A stretch of DNA of 64,000 bases from Myxococcales bacterium (GCA_016709545.1 JADJMO010000005.1:248001-312000), one strand, 5' to 3'; counted from the stretch's first letter, positions 37,146 to 47,477 are shown. The notes: generated by a model from the sequence alone, not told the origin. Made by a program: numbers and translations.

Positions 37146-38147
37146 ATGGCACACGCAGCGGTGATCGGCGGTGGTTCGTGGGGTACGGCGCTCGCCCGGG
37201 TGCTGGCGGACAAGGGCGAGGAGGTCCGCCTCTGGTGCAAGCGACCCGAGGACGCGGAGGAGATCGAGCGCACCCGCACCAACGCGCGCTACCTGCCCGG
37301 CGTGAGCCTGCCCCCCAGCCTGCGGGCCACGGCCGACGTGCGCGAGTCGCTGGTCGGAGCCAGCATCGTCGTGCTGGTGGTCCCCTCCCACGTGCTCCGC
37401 GAGGTGACCAAGGAGCTGGTCGCCGTCGGCATCCCCGACGACGCGCCCATCGTGAGCGCGACGAAGGGGATCGAGAACGAGTCGTTGATGCTCATGAGCG
37501 AGGTGCTCGAGGACGTGATCCCGCCGCTCCAGCACCGGAACCTCGCCTACCTCAGCGGGCCTTCGTTCGCGCGGGAAGTCGTGCGGGGCATGGCCACGGC
37601 GATCGTCATCGCGAGCCGCAACGAGCAGATGTGCCACCAGCTGATCCACCGCTTCTCGAGCGAGCGCATGCGCGCGTACGCCAACAGCGACGTCGTCGGC
37701 GTCGAGATGGGCGGCGCGCTCAAGAACGTGATCGCCATCGCGGCCGGCGCGGTCGACGGGCTCGGCCTGGGCCACAACGCGCGGGCCGCCGTGATCACCC
37801 GCGGCCTCGCGGAGATCGCCCGACTCGCCATGGTGAAGGGCGGGAGCGCGCTGACCTTGGCCGGACTCTCCGGGATGGGAGACCTCGTGCTCACGTGCAC
37901 CGGGGAGGCCTCGCGTAACCGCACGGTGGGCTACGAGCTCGGGCGCGGTCGCAAGCTCGCCGACGTGCTCGGCAGCATGACCCAGGTGGCCGAGGGCGTG
38001 CGCACCACCAAGAGCGCCAAGGAGCTCGGGGAGAAGCTCGGCGTCGAGCTACCCATCACGCAGGAGGTCTACCGCGTGCTCTACGAGGACAAGCCCGTGG
38101 CCGAGGCGGTCAACCAGCTGATGACCCGCGCGCTCAGCTGGGAGTGA
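37146..38147 (+). CDS. gpsA: Glycerol-3-phosphate dehydrogenase [NAD(P)+]
   Basis: GpsA reduces dihydroxyacetone phosphate to sn-glycerol-3-phosphate for phospholipid synthesis. The NAD(P) motif is VIGGGSWGTALARVLAD at residues ~5-20. Conserved blocks follow: VVPSHVLREV, SATKGIENE, AYLSGPSFAREV, GGALKNVIAIAAGAVDGLG (catalytic Lys) and LSGMGDLVLTCTG. The 333-residue length is normal. I use ATG 37146 so that the Rossmann strand begins at residue 4. Confidence 0.95.
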   Translation: MAHAAVIGGGSWGTALARVLADKGEEVRLWCKRPEDAEEIERTRTNARYLPGVSLPPSLRATADVRESLVGASIVVLVVPSHVLREVTKELVAVGIPDDAPIVSATKGIENESLMLMSEVLEDVIPPLQHRNLAYLSGPSFAREVVRGMATAIVIASRNEQMCHQLIHRFSSERMRAYANSDVVGVEMGGALKNVIAIAAGAVDGLGLGHNARAAVITRGLAEIARLAMVKGGSALTLAGLSGMGDLVLTCTGEASRNRTVGYELGRGRKLADVLGSMTQVAEGVRTTKSAKELGEKLGVELPITQEVYRVLYEDKPVAEAVNQLMTRALSWE

Positions 38148-38193
38148 ACCGTCCACCGGGCGTGCCTCACCGAGGCGACGCCCCCAAAAACTA

Positions 38194-38225
38194 GAACGCC
38201 CGGGCGCTTTCGCGACCGGGCGTTC
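38194..38225. terminator. Bidirectional terminator hairpin between gpsA and the metalloprotease
   Basis: GAACGCCCGG and CCGGGCGTTC form a perfect 10-bp stem around a 12-base loop that can pair further (GCGC/GCGC). It lies 47 bases after the gpsA stop and 21 bases after the convergent metalloprotease stop. Confidence 0.65.
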
Positions 38226-38245
38226 GTGCTCTCACGAGCGGGGGA

Positions 38246-41200
38246 TCAGAATCCCTTCAGATCGCCGCGCAGGTCCCACTGGTACTGGCGGTTCACGTTG
38301 AGGATGCCGACGTAGCGACGCAGCTGGGTCTGGGCCGTCACGTCCTTGACCGTGGCCGGCTTGGCCGGATCGGTCCACTTCGGACGCTTGGTGACCGCGT
38401 CGTAGAGCGGGTAGCCCTTGCCGTCCGTCTGGACGTCGTAGGCCGCGGCGAGGATGCGGTTGGCGTGCTCGAGCATGCGCTGACCGACGTTGGCGGCGCG
38501 CTTGAACCCGTTCTGGTCCGGCGCGGTGGCCTCGTTCATGTCACGGCGCGCACCCCAGAGGACGCCGCTGTCGGGCTCGTAGAAGAAGACCTTCTCCGAG
38601 TCGGCGAGCGGCAGAGCCTCGGGACCACCTTCGATCCAGGTGCGCATCGTGTGGGCGATCGCCATGCTGCCGTCGTCCTGGCCGAGCCAGAAGGTGTAGA
38701 GCAGCGTGGGGACCTGCGTGCGGAAGCCGACCAGCGGGTCGAGGTAGACGGTGTTGGCGCCCGCCTCGGCCTTGTAGGTGTTCTCCCAGAGCTTCTGGTA
38801 CTGCGGCTCGACGACGTAGTCGCCGGCCTTGGTGGCCTTGCTGCGATCGATGTACGGCGCGACGGCGTCGAGGTCGAAGGCGAACACACCCGACATCAGG
38901 CGGTCGTAGGCGACCGGCATGAAGGACCGGAAGTTGATGAGCATGTTGCGACCATCCACGTAGGTGTCGCGCGAGTAGTAGACGTGCATGGGCGGGAACT
39001 GCGCCGCGAGGGCCTTCGATGCGAGCGGCTTCTCGAGGTAGGTGCCCGAGCGGTTGGGGTACGAGTTGTAGTTGAACGACCCGCCCTTGAAGTTGCTGAC
39101 GTCGGTGTCGATGAAGCGACCGTCGAGGACGCTCACGGTGACGCCGGGCGACGGCTTGCCGAAATCGGGCCAGCTGTCCGGGACTTCCCACATCTCGTTG
39201 ACGACACCCGCGGACGCATCCTTCGGCGCGTAGGGGCCGGGCTGCGGACGGAGGATGGCCTTGGAGAGCTCGGCGAACAGCGCCGTGCCCGCGAGGACGT
39301 AGCCACGACCCCAGTCGTCGGACTGGAGAGCGGGGTTGGTGTCCGTGGTCTTGTCCGGGTACATCGCCGCGTACTGGCCGATCTTGCTACCCGCCAGCCA
39401 GCCGATGCTGTGCATGCGCGAGAAGTAGCGGTCCCAGAGGCGGTTTTCCATGAAGAAGGGGATCCAGCCATGACGGCCGTGACGCCAGAAGTCGAGGAGG
39501 TAGCGGTACTCGTAGAGGCGCGCGACGTTCTCGGCGGCTTCGTAGACGTCGGCGCCCGCGTCGAAGCGGAGGCCGTGCGGGTAGCTGGCGTACTCGTCGG
39601 TGCCGAACCGGTACGGCCAGCGGATGCGGCCGTCCTTGGTCTTCCAGGCGAGCGCGTCGAGGTCACCCTCCACGTTGCCCGTCACCATCTCGCTGAAGTG
39701 CGCGTGGTCCTTCGCCGGCGGCTGGCAGACCACGCCGTCGATGGCCGCGTACTGCTCGGCCGACGACTTGTCCTTGGCCGGCACGCAGCGCGAGGCGTCG
39801 AAGAGGAGCTTCTCTTCCTGGAGCTTGCGCGCGAGGGTCGTGTAGTGGGTGGGCTGGAACTTCGCCCCGCCGCCGACCTTGGCGTCGGTGCGCTTGACCC
39901 ACCACTGCTCGGACAGGTGGCCACGCGGCATCGTCTCGCCCGGGAAGGCGTGCAGACCCGCGAGGTCCGGACCGACCTTGCTACCCGCCTTGAAGGTCTC
40001 GACGGTGCCACCGTAGATGAACTTCATGGCGGCCTTGTCGTAAGAGCCGAGACCCATGAGGTCGGTGTTGAAGTCGTAGCCGTAGTCCATGATGGACGAG
40101 TAGGCGTACTCCTCGATCGACGCGTGGACCTTGGTGCCGGTCCCCATCTCCTCGCTCGTCTCCGGGTCGAGGTAGCGAGGGCCCATGCACGTATCCGTCT
40201 TGGGATCGGTGCGCGGCCCGGTGCACTCGGCGGTCTTGGCGCCGTCGGCGGTGCGGAGCTTCCAGTAGTTCGGGTGGAAGTTCATGGAGTCCCACGAACC
40301 CTGGAAGTTGTGGCGCAGACCGACCGTGTGGCCGACCTCGTGCTCGGTCACCGCGCGGTAGATGTCGCGGCGCAGGTCGAAGAACAGCTTCTGCGACCGC
40401 TCCTCGGGCGAGAGGTCCTTGTACTTGTCCTTGTACTTGCGGGCGAGGCCCTCGAGGTGGGGAGCGTTGAACTCGTCCATCCCGAACATGCACATGCCGT
40501 GGGCCTCGAGGGTCTGGTGGACCTTGTTCGAGAGCTCCGCCATCGCCATCGGGTTGAGCTTGCCGCCGAACGGCGACACCGACTTGCGGACCTCGGCGGC
40601 GAGCGCCGCGTCGGCCTGGGCGATGGGCAGGTTGCCCGCGAGCCACTGATCCTGCGACAGGATCTCGGCCTCGGACTTGCTGCCGGCGAGCTTGGTCGCC
40701 GTGGCGTTCATGCGCGCCTCGGCTTCGGCCTTGCCACCGAAGCCCTGCTGCCCGCCGACGCCCTTCGCGCCGATCTCGGCGTTGACCGCGGCGAGCGCGT
40801 CGACGTTGGCCTTGCCCGCAACCGCGGCCCCGGCGCCGATCTTGGCGACGAGATCCTTGGTCTGGATGCCCTTCATCCGGGAGTCGATCTCGGTGGCGCT
40901 GAGCCCGCGCGGAGCGGGACCCTCGCCACGGAGGAACTTGCCGTAGGCCTCGTACATGGCCGGCGTGTCGCTCGGCGCGTACTTGCCGAGACCACCCGCG
41001 ATGTGCGCGCCGGTCGAGAACTCCTCGACGCTGATGTCACCGATGGCGATGCGCGCGAGGTCGCGGGCCATGGTGGCGTAGCTGTCGAGCGAAGCGCCGT
41101 AGATGTAGGCGGTCGCCTGCACCACTTCGCCCGTCAGCGGGTCGGCACCGTCCGGGCCGTAGCCGAGGGGCGCGGCCGAGAGCGGCTGATCGACCCAGCC

Positions 41201-42607
41201 GATCAGGTTGTACCGGAGGTCGCCCTCGCGGGCGATGGTGCCTTCCTTGCCACACGACTTGTGTTCGCCCGCCTTGACGGGGTTGTGGCAGAGGACGAGC
41301 GCCGGGCCGTTGCTGGCCTTCGGGGTCTCGCCGTCGAAGAACTGCGCCCGGCAGCCAGCGGCGTCACCGCCGAAGCGGCGGCACTCGACCTCGCGGGACA
41401 CGGCAATGGCGTTCACCATGGCGTCGTTCCACTGGTCGATCAGCTCCTGGTTCGTGTCCCACAGGTCGGCCGGCATGCTGGTCGACACGAAGTAGGGGAT
41501 GCCGCGCACCTCACGCTTGGCGAGCGGGATCGTGCAGAGGCCGCTCTTCTTGCCGGTGTTCTCGCCCGCGTACATGTCGCAGACCGAACCCTGCACGCTG
41601 CCGCAGACGCCGTCGCCCTTGACCTTGTCGCCATCCTCGCCGCAGGCGCGCTCGTCGTGGCTCTTGGTCCAGAGGTTGTGGCGCGCGACGAGGCGGTGCC
41701 ACTTCGCGTCCGTCACGCCGTACTGCCGCGAGAAGCCGTAGCGATCGCGGTTGAACGTGCCGAACATCGAGAACTTCGCGCTGTCCGTCTCCATCGCCTC
41801 GTAGTCGCGCTGCCCGACCTTCATGAAGGACGTGCGGACGGCGACCTCTTGGTCGTTGCAGTCGGTGACGACGCTGCCCGAGTAGAAGTTGGAGATGATG
41901 CAGGCGGGGAGCCACGAGACGCCGTCGAACGAAGGCGCCTTGGCGAGCCACTTGCTGGTCAGATCGAAGTAGCCGTTGGCCGTGTCGTAGACGGGGGCGT
42001 TCGGGCTGGTCGGATCCGTGACGTAGTAGTCGACGTTCTGCCAGCTGATCTCACCGAAGATCTCGCCGAACCAGAGGCCGGCGAAGTCGGGGTCGCTGAC
42101 GAGGTTGCGCGTCCAGTCCACGCGCATGTAGTCGCGCTGGAACCACGGCCGGTCGATCGGGTTCTCGACGATGACGTTCTGCTCTTCGCCCGTGGTCGGG
42201 TTGTACGCCCGCTGGATGTCGAAGTGCGACTGGATGCGGAACATGGCGACGATGACGCCGTTGTTCTTCGACGGGTCTGCGCCCTTGCCGTCCGAGCCGC
42301 TCACGAGCTCGTAAGAGCGGCGAGCGACGAGGAAGTTCTCCTGGATGTCCCACCGCACGCGGCGGAGCTCGTCCTGATAGCCGGGGAAGGCAAAGCTGTT
42401 GCTCTTGCCGACCTCGGTGATCGTCATGCGCATGTACCACTCGGTCGGGTTCGCCGGGTCAGGCCCGAGCAGATCCGCCTTCTTCATGTAGTTCGGCTGC
42501 ACCTGGCTGATGGGCTCGCGCTCTTCCGCGCAACCACCGCCGCTCGCCGCCACAGAGAGCCCCAGGAATGCTGCCATTCCCAGCCGGCTCAACCATCCCT
42601 TACGCAT
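38246..42607 (-). CDS. Giant lipoprotein zinc metalloprotease, copy 1
   Basis: This protein of ~1453 residues has a lipoprotein signal (LGMAAFLGLSVAASGGGCAE). The zinc motif HEVGHTVGLRHN (HExxHxxGxxH-type) lies at about residue 756, followed by FQGSWDSMNFHPNYW, as in zinc-dependent metzincin-like metalloproteases. The N-terminal ~600 residues are a beta-rich region with ENFLVARRSYE. RBS AGGAGG precedes ATG 42607. It is a paralogue of the adjacent upstream gene: shared opening (VQP..KKAD), shared order and shared C-terminus (RRYVGILNVNRQYQWDL). The gene is unbroken. It is probably displayed on the outer membrane for protein degradation during predation or scavenging, which is inference. Confidence 0.8.
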   Translation of the reverse strand: MRKGWLSRLGMAAFLGLSVAASGGGCAEEREPISQVQPNYMKKADLLGPDPANPTEWYMRMTITEVGKSNSFAFPGYQDELRRVRWDIQENFLVARRSYELVSGSDGKGADPSKNNGVIVAMFRIQSHFDIQRAYNPTTGEEQNVIVENPIDRPWFQRDYMRVDWTRNLVSDPDFAGLWFGEIFGEISWQNVDYYVTDPTSPNAPVYDTANGYFDLTSKWLAKAPSFDGVSWLPACIISNFYSGSVVTDCNDQEVAVRTSFMKVGQRDYEAMETDSAKFSMFGTFNRDRYGFSRQYGVTDAKWHRLVARHNLWTKSHDERACGEDGDKVKGDGVCGSVQGSVCDMYAGENTGKKSGLCTIPLAKREVRGIPYFVSTSMPADLWDTNQELIDQWNDAMVNAIAVSREVECRRFGGDAAGCRAQFFDGETPKASNGPALVLCHNPVKAGEHKSCGKEGTIAREGDLRYNLIGWVDQPLSAAPLGYGPDGADPLTGEVVQATAYIYGASLDSYATMARDLARIAIGDISVEEFSTGAHIAGGLGKYAPSDTPAMYEAYGKFLRGEGPAPRGLSATEIDSRMKGIQTKDLVAKIGAGAAVAGKANVDALAAVNAEIGAKGVGGQQGFGGKAEAEARMNATATKLAGSKSEAEILSQDQWLAGNLPIAQADAALAAEVRKSVSPFGGKLNPMAMAELSNKVHQTLEAHGMCMFGMDEFNAPHLEGLARKYKDKYKDLSPEERSQKLFFDLRRDIYRAVTEHEVGHTVGLRHNFQGSWDSMNFHPNYWKLRTADGAKTAECTGPRTDPKTDTCMGPRYLDPETSEEMGTGTKVHASIEEYAYSSIMDYGYDFNTDLMGLGSYDKAAMKFIYGGTVETFKAGSKVGPDLAGLHAFPGETMPRGHLSEQWWVKRTDAKVGGGAKFQPTHYTTLARKLQEEKLLFDASRCVPAKDKSSAEQYAAIDGVVCQPPAKDHAHFSEMVTGNVEGDLDALAWKTKDGRIRWPYRFGTDEYASYPHGLRFDAGADVYEAAENVARLYEYRYLLDFWRHGRHGWIPFFMENRLWDRYFSRMHSIGWLAGSKIGQYAAMYPDKTTDTNPALQSDDWGRGYVLAGTALFAELSKAILRPQPGPYAPKDASAGVVNEMWEVPDSWPDFGKPSPGVTVSVLDGRFIDTDVSNFKGGSFNYNSYPNRSGTYLEKPLASKALAAQFPPMHVYYSRDTYVDGRNMLINFRSFMPVAYDRLMSGVFAFDLDAVAPYIDRSKATKAGDYVVEPQYQKLWENTYKAEAGANTVYLDPLVGFRTQVPTLLYTFWLGQDDGSMAIAHTMRTWIEGGPEALPLADSEKVFFYEPDSGVLWGARRDMNEATAPDQNGFKRAANVGQRMLEHANRILAAAYDVQTDGKGYPLYDAVTKRPKWTDPAKPATVKDVTAQTQLRRYVGILNVNRQYQWDLRGDLKGF

Positions 42608-42650
42608 CACAGCCTCCTATTCACACTCAGAAAGATTCTTGGGGGGAGCC

Positions 42651-42682
42651 GGGAGGGGAGCGCTCGCGCGCTGCACCCTCCC
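42651..42682. terminator. Possible hairpin between the two metalloprotease genes
   Basis: GGGAGGG and CCCTCCC pair across an inner GCGC-rich loop (42658-42675). It lies in the 85-base gap after the stop of copy 2 and before the RBS of copy 1, so it may attenuate read-through. There is no U-tract; it is a weak call. Confidence 0.3.
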
Positions 42683-42692
42683 AGCAGGGCGA

Positions 42693-45600
42693 TCAGCAGT
42701 CGCGGTCGTACGAGTACCCGCACGGGCCGAAGCCCAGGTAGTAGAGCGAGACGCGGACCTGGTTGAGGAAGCCGACGTAGAGGCGGAGCTTCTCCGCCGC
42801 GGCAGCGTCCTTCACGTCAGCCTTGGTGATCGCCACGGTCGTCCCCTTCTTGAGCGGACGGTGCGTGATCGGGTCGTACTTGGCCTTGAGCTGGGTCGAG
42901 CCGACCTTCACCGGCTCGCTCTCGACGTCGTAGGCCGCGAGCAGGAGCTCGTTGGCGTGCTCCATCATGCGGGCGCCGATGCCCTGGTCGACGATCTTGC
43001 CGGCGAGGGTCTCCTGGCCGAACGACTTGGCGTTCCACTCGATGCCCTCGGAGGGGTCGAAGAACACCACGCGCTCGCTGTCGGGGATCGTGATGCCCTC
43101 AGAGCTACCGGGGACCCAGATGCGGGTGCGGTTGATGAGGTCCATGCTGGAGTCGATCGGCTGGTAGAGCATCATCAGGACGACCGCCGGGACCTTCTGC
43201 CGGAAGCCGAGCATCGGGTCGACGACCTTGCTGCCGGCCGGGCGGGTGATCTTGGTGACGTCGGCGTCCCAGAGCTTGAGGGTCGACAGCGGCGTCATGC
43301 CGAAGGCGTCCTTGGTGCTGGCGGGATCGATGTACGGACCGACGGTGTCCCAGTCGTCTGCCATGACGCCGGCGACCAGGCGGTCGAAGGCCTGCGGCAG
43401 CGCGCTGCGGAAGCTGAACATCACGTTGCGGCCGTCGAGATAGGTCTCGCGGGCGACGGTGCTGAGCTTGGGACGGGCGTCGGTGAGGGCGATGGCGGCG
43501 AACGGCTTCTCGAGGAAGCTGCCGGCGCGGAACGCGTACGCACGGTAGTCGTACTGGCGCTTGAGATCGAAGCGGTGGTCGACGTAGCGCGCGTCACCGA
43601 CGCCGAGCCAGAAGCTCGGGGTCACGCCGCCGATCGGCTTGGTGGGGTCGGCCTCTTCGGGCATGCCCGGAGCGACCGAGTAGAGGTCGTAGAGCGAGCC
43701 CGGCTGCTTGTTGAGCGTGTAGGCGCCCGGCTGCGGCCGGAGGAACGCCGACTGCATCGCGTCGAACAGCTGGGTCAGCGAGAGGCTGCCGCCACGCGCC
43801 GAGTACTTCGCCGGATCCTCCTCGAAGCCCGAGCGGACGACGTCGGAGAGGGCGTTCCACTGGAGCGACTGCACGCGGTCGAAGAAGCGACCGTACATGC
43901 GGCGACCCGCGTTGGCGACGTTACGCTCGCGCCTTCCCATGCGGAAGAAGTAGTCGAGGTACATCATCCCGTAGCGATCCAGGATGTCCTGGGTCAGCTC
44001 GTAGAAGTCGGCGCCCGAGTCGTACACCATGCTGTGGACGTAGGCCGTGTTGCCGTCGCTGACCTTGTAGGGCCAGCGGCGACGGGTCAGGCCGTCCGAG
44101 CCCTTCCACGGACCGGCCGGGTTGGTCTCTGCATACTGGACCTTCCACTCGTCGGTCGCGGGGAAGCCCTGCGCGTTCGCCGAGACCATGTCGCGCACGA
44201 GCGCGTGGTCGCGGTGGGGCACCTGGCACACGAGCCCGAGGGCGCCGATGCCACGGTCCTTCTCCTCGGCGGTCTGCGGGCGGCAGCGCTTCGGATCGAA
44301 CAGGTTCAGGCGGATGCCCATCTGCGTGTAGTGGGTGTCGGCGCCACCGATGTACCAGGCGTCGGCGTTCATCAGGCCGAGGGCGCCCGCGAACGACTTG
44401 GCCGTGGCAGCGGAGTTCTTGACGAGGTTCTTGTCCTCGTCGTCGAAGAGCTCGACCAGGCCACCGTAGATGTACTTCGCCGCCATCTTGTCGAACGGCG
44501 CGAGCTGCGCCGAGTAGATGGTGTCGAACTTGTAGTCCATCACGGAGTCGACCGCGTACGACTCGATCGAGTGGTGCTCAGCGCCCTTCTTGGTGCCGAG
44601 CTCGTCCTCGGTCAGCGGGTCGATGTAGCGCGGCCCGATGCAGGTGTCGGGCGAGCCCGGCGCGCGCGGGGTGGTCGGGTCGCACTGCTTGAACGACTCG
44701 GTCTTTCCCTGGGCGCGGTAGGTCCAGTACTCGGTGTTGTAGTTGATGGCGTCGTAGGAGCCAGCGAACTGGTGCTCCATCGACATGAGGTGACCCATCT
44801 CGTGGAGGAGCGTGAACTCGTACATCGGCTCGAGCAGCTCCTGGTAGATGAGCTTGCCGCGGAGCTTCTTGTCGATGGTCTGGCCCTCGACACCGGCTGC
44901 CTTGGCGATGCGACCGCTGGCCGCTGCGCCGTCCGGGTACTTGGACTTGTAGAACGCCGCCGCGCCAGCGAGGTAGTTGAAGCGCAGCATCTCGTCCGGC
45001 CCGAGCGAGCAGGTGTGCTTCGCCTTGGCGCGGAAGAACTCCGTCTCGCCCTCGATGGCGATGGAGGTGGGGTTCATCGCGCGGAGCGGCGAGACCGCGT
45101 CGAGGACGGGCTTGGTGGCCGCCTTGGTCGGGTCGATGCCCACGCTGGAGACCCAGAGGTCGTTGACGATGGACTGCTCGAGGCCCGCCTTCTTGGCCGC
45201 CTCGAGGCGCTGCGCGATCTTGGTGGTGTAGGCGGTCGTGTCGGCGAAGCCCGGCGTCCCGAGGGTCGCCTGCTTGGACACGTGCTGGTTCCACTTGATG
45301 AAGCGCTCGGCGTCGCTGGTCGTGCCCGCGAGCGCCTTGGCGGCGCCCGTCTTGGCCTGGAGACCCGCGATGTCCACGGCCTTGAGGCGCGCGTCCATCT
45401 CGGCCTTGGTCATGTGCTTCGGCGACATGACCTTGGTGAGCTCGCCCTGGAAGGCGTTCAGCGCCGGGTCGATGATCGGGTCGGTCTTGAAGTCGGCGGG
45501 CGCGGAGCCGTACCAGTCGACGGTCACGCCGGAGACGTACTCCGACGGCGTCAGGTCGCCGTTGACCAGCATGATCTGGTCGCGCATGTAGGCCGAGTAG

Positions 45601-47210
45601 TCCTCGACGCTCGCGCCGAAGATGTTGACCGTCGAGCCGATGTTCTCGCCAGTGGTCGGATCGCCCGACCACACGATGACGCCGAGCGGCTTGTTGAACG
45701 ACGGGTTGTTCCACCACGCGATCATGTGCTCGCGGATGTCGCCCTTGCGGACCTTCTTGCCTTCCTGGCCGCAGGACGGGTGATCGCCCTTGAGCACGGG
45801 GTTGTGGCACATGACCACGACCTCGTCGCCCGTCGGCTCGTCCTCTTCGGCGGGGTTGACGGCGGCGTTCTTGAAGTACTTGCCGTGGCACGCCTCACGC
45901 TCGCCGCCGGCGCGACGGCACTCGGCCTCGCGGGCGTACGAGACGGCGCCCTTGAGGGCCTTGTTCCACTGGCCGAGCGCGTGCTCGGTGGTGGGCCAGA
46001 GGTACTCGGGGAGCTCGGGATCGAGGAAGAAGTCGATCTGGCGGACCTTGCGGTCGGTGTACGGGATCGTGCACCGCTTCGCGTTCATGTCACAGACGGA
46101 GTTGAGGCCGCCGGACGCCTCGGCGCAGGTGGCGTCGCCGTCCTTCTTGACGTTGTTCCCGCCGCAGATGGTGGCGGTGTGGGACTTGTCCCAGATGTTG
46201 TACTTCTGCTGGTAGATGTGCCAGGTGTCGTCGACGATGCCGTAGTTGCGGTCGTAGCCGCTGCGGTCGAGCGTGAGGTTGGCCTGGATGTTCGCCATCC
46301 AGCTGGTGATCTCGCCCGCCTCGTAGTCGCGGCCCGCGTCGACCTTCCAGAACGACGTCCGGAGGGTGACCTCCTGGTCGGAGCACTCGATGGAGCCCTC
46401 CGAGTACGTGTTCGGGTAGAGGTTCATGTTCTGCAGGAGGCAGTACGGAACCTGGTAGCCGTAGTAGTCGAAGGTCTCGGGGCCGGCGATCCAGCGCGAG
46501 GTGACGTCGAAGTAGCCGCCGCCGATCTCGGCGAAGTTCGAGTAGTCGGCCGGCTTCTTGGGGTCGGCCTCGAAGAAGGCGACGGGCTTCCAGCGCAGGT
46601 CGCCGCCGAAGGTCTCCCACCAGAAGATCTGGTTCGGGTCGCCGACGAGGTTCGTCGACCAGTCGACGCGGAAGTACTCGCGCTCGTGCCAGGGCACGTC
46701 GGAGGCGTTCTCCTCGCGGACGTTGGAGACCTCGCCCGTGATCGGGTTGTAGGCCTGCTGGATGTTGAAGTGGCTGCGGATCGGGTACACCGCGACGATG
46801 TAGCCCTCGATGGCCTTGTGCTTGGCCGCCGCGTCGCCGTTGGCCTTCACGCCGCCCTTGCCGTCGGTACCCTTGATGTACTCGTAGGCGTTGCGGACGA
46901 TCAGGAAGTTCTCCGTGATCTCGAACCGCACGCGGCGGGTCAGGTCCTGGAGACCGTCGCTGAACCAGGGGTTCGTGCGCTGGACCTGAGTGATCAGGCT
47001 GCGCATGTAGAACTCCGGAGCGTTCTCCGGATGGTGGATGTCACCGACGAAGTCGGCCTTCTTGAGGGCGAGCGGCTGGACGCGATCGATCTCGTCCCGC
47101 TGCCCAGCGCACCCCGTCGTCGTACCGGCCGACCCGCTCACCGCGAGTGCGGCCAGGGCCGCCACCCCAAGGCTCCTCAATCCGAGCCTCTTGCGCCATC
47201 CGCTACGCAT
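42693..47210 (-). CDS. Giant lipoprotein zinc metalloprotease, copy 2
   Basis: This protein of ~1505 residues is a tandem paralogue of copy 1. The signal/lipobox is GVAALAALAVSGSAGTTTGC. The mature start RDEIDRVQPLALKKADFVGD parallels copy 1 (REPISQVQP..KKADLLG). The zinc site HEMGHLMSMEHQF at about residue 803 keeps the HExxH plus third His spacing; FAGSYDAINYNTEYW follows. The C-terminus (LRLYVGFLNQVRVSLYYLG) also matches. An AGGAGG six bases before ATG 47210 decides the start and is the same site type as in copy 1. The gene is unbroken over 4.5 kb. It is divergent from the isc operon. Confidence 0.8.
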   Translation of the reverse strand: MRSGWRKRLGLRSLGVAALAALAVSGSAGTTTGCAGQRDEIDRVQPLALKKADFVGDIHHPENAPEFYMRSLITQVQRTNPWFSDGLQDLTRRVRFEITENFLIVRNAYEYIKGTDGKGGVKANGDAAAKHKAIEGYIVAVYPIRSHFNIQQAYNPITGEVSNVREENASDVPWHEREYFRVDWSTNLVGDPNQIFWWETFGGDLRWKPVAFFEADPKKPADYSNFAEIGGGYFDVTSRWIAGPETFDYYGYQVPYCLLQNMNLYPNTYSEGSIECSDQEVTLRTSFWKVDAGRDYEAGEITSWMANIQANLTLDRSGYDRNYGIVDDTWHIYQQKYNIWDKSHTATICGGNNVKKDGDATCAEASGGLNSVCDMNAKRCTIPYTDRKVRQIDFFLDPELPEYLWPTTEHALGQWNKALKGAVSYAREAECRRAGGEREACHGKYFKNAAVNPAEEDEPTGDEVVVMCHNPVLKGDHPSCGQEGKKVRKGDIREHMIAWWNNPSFNKPLGVIVWSGDPTTGENIGSTVNIFGASVEDYSAYMRDQIMLVNGDLTPSEYVSGVTVDWYGSAPADFKTDPIIDPALNAFQGELTKVMSPKHMTKAEMDARLKAVDIAGLQAKTGAAKALAGTTSDAERFIKWNQHVSKQATLGTPGFADTTAYTTKIAQRLEAAKKAGLEQSIVNDLWVSSVGIDPTKAATKPVLDAVSPLRAMNPTSIAIEGETEFFRAKAKHTCSLGPDEMLRFNYLAGAAAFYKSKYPDGAAASGRIAKAAGVEGQTIDKKLRGKLIYQELLEPMYEFTLLHEMGHLMSMEHQFAGSYDAINYNTEYWTYRAQGKTESFKQCDPTTPRAPGSPDTCIGPRYIDPLTEDELGTKKGAEHHSIESYAVDSVMDYKFDTIYSAQLAPFDKMAAKYIYGGLVELFDDEDKNLVKNSAATAKSFAGALGLMNADAWYIGGADTHYTQMGIRLNLFDPKRCRPQTAEEKDRGIGALGLVCQVPHRDHALVRDMVSANAQGFPATDEWKVQYAETNPAGPWKGSDGLTRRRWPYKVSDGNTAYVHSMVYDSGADFYELTQDILDRYGMMYLDYFFRMGRRERNVANAGRRMYGRFFDRVQSLQWNALSDVVRSGFEEDPAKYSARGGSLSLTQLFDAMQSAFLRPQPGAYTLNKQPGSLYDLYSVAPGMPEEADPTKPIGGVTPSFWLGVGDARYVDHRFDLKRQYDYRAYAFRAGSFLEKPFAAIALTDARPKLSTVARETYLDGRNVMFSFRSALPQAFDRLVAGVMADDWDTVGPYIDPASTKDAFGMTPLSTLKLWDADVTKITRPAGSKVVDPMLGFRQKVPAVVLMMLYQPIDSSMDLINRTRIWVPGSSEGITIPDSERVVFFDPSEGIEWNAKSFGQETLAGKIVDQGIGARMMEHANELLLAAYDVESEPVKVGSTQLKAKYDPITHRPLKKGTTVAITKADVKDAAAAEKLRLYVGFLNQVRVSLYYLGFGPCGYSYDRDC

Positions 47211-47419
47211 CCAACGCCTCCTATCCGACTTGCCGCGTGAAGTGACACGGACGCACGCCCGTGTCGGGGAGGCGCGTCGTGCAACTGTCACGCCAGGAAG
47301 TCAACGGCCCACATCCGGCGGCTTGCGGGCCCGGAGACCATGGAGGACCAGGGCTCGTTAGGCGACTGACGGGGCGGAGGAGGGGGTCGGCGATCGGGTC
47401 GCGCACGGTCGGACGGAGC

Positions 47420-47469
47420 TTGACCGACCCTCCCTCCTGGCCTAACACTCACCCACGCGTAAGAGTTAG
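47420..47469 (+). promoter_or_regulatory. Candidate isc-operon promoter with dyad
   Basis: TTGACC (47420-47425), a 17-base spacer and TAACAC (47443-47448) precede the MerR start at 47478. An imperfect dyad, CTAACACTC ... GAGTTAG (47442-47469), overlaps the -10 and the transcript start, a plausible binding site for the MerR protein itself. Confidence 0.35.
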
Positions 47470-47477
47470 AGATTGCC

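Noticed and set aside
38465..42766. 1433-residue open frame on the + strand
   Set aside because: Antisense shadow of the metalloprotease gene in GC-rich DNA. It is Arg/Val/Leu/Asp repetitive with no motif, signal or RBS, while the minus-strand gene has a lipobox, zinc site and RBS.
42510..47240. 1576-residue open frame on the + strand
   Set aside because: Antisense shadow of the second metalloprotease, with the same low-complexity composition.
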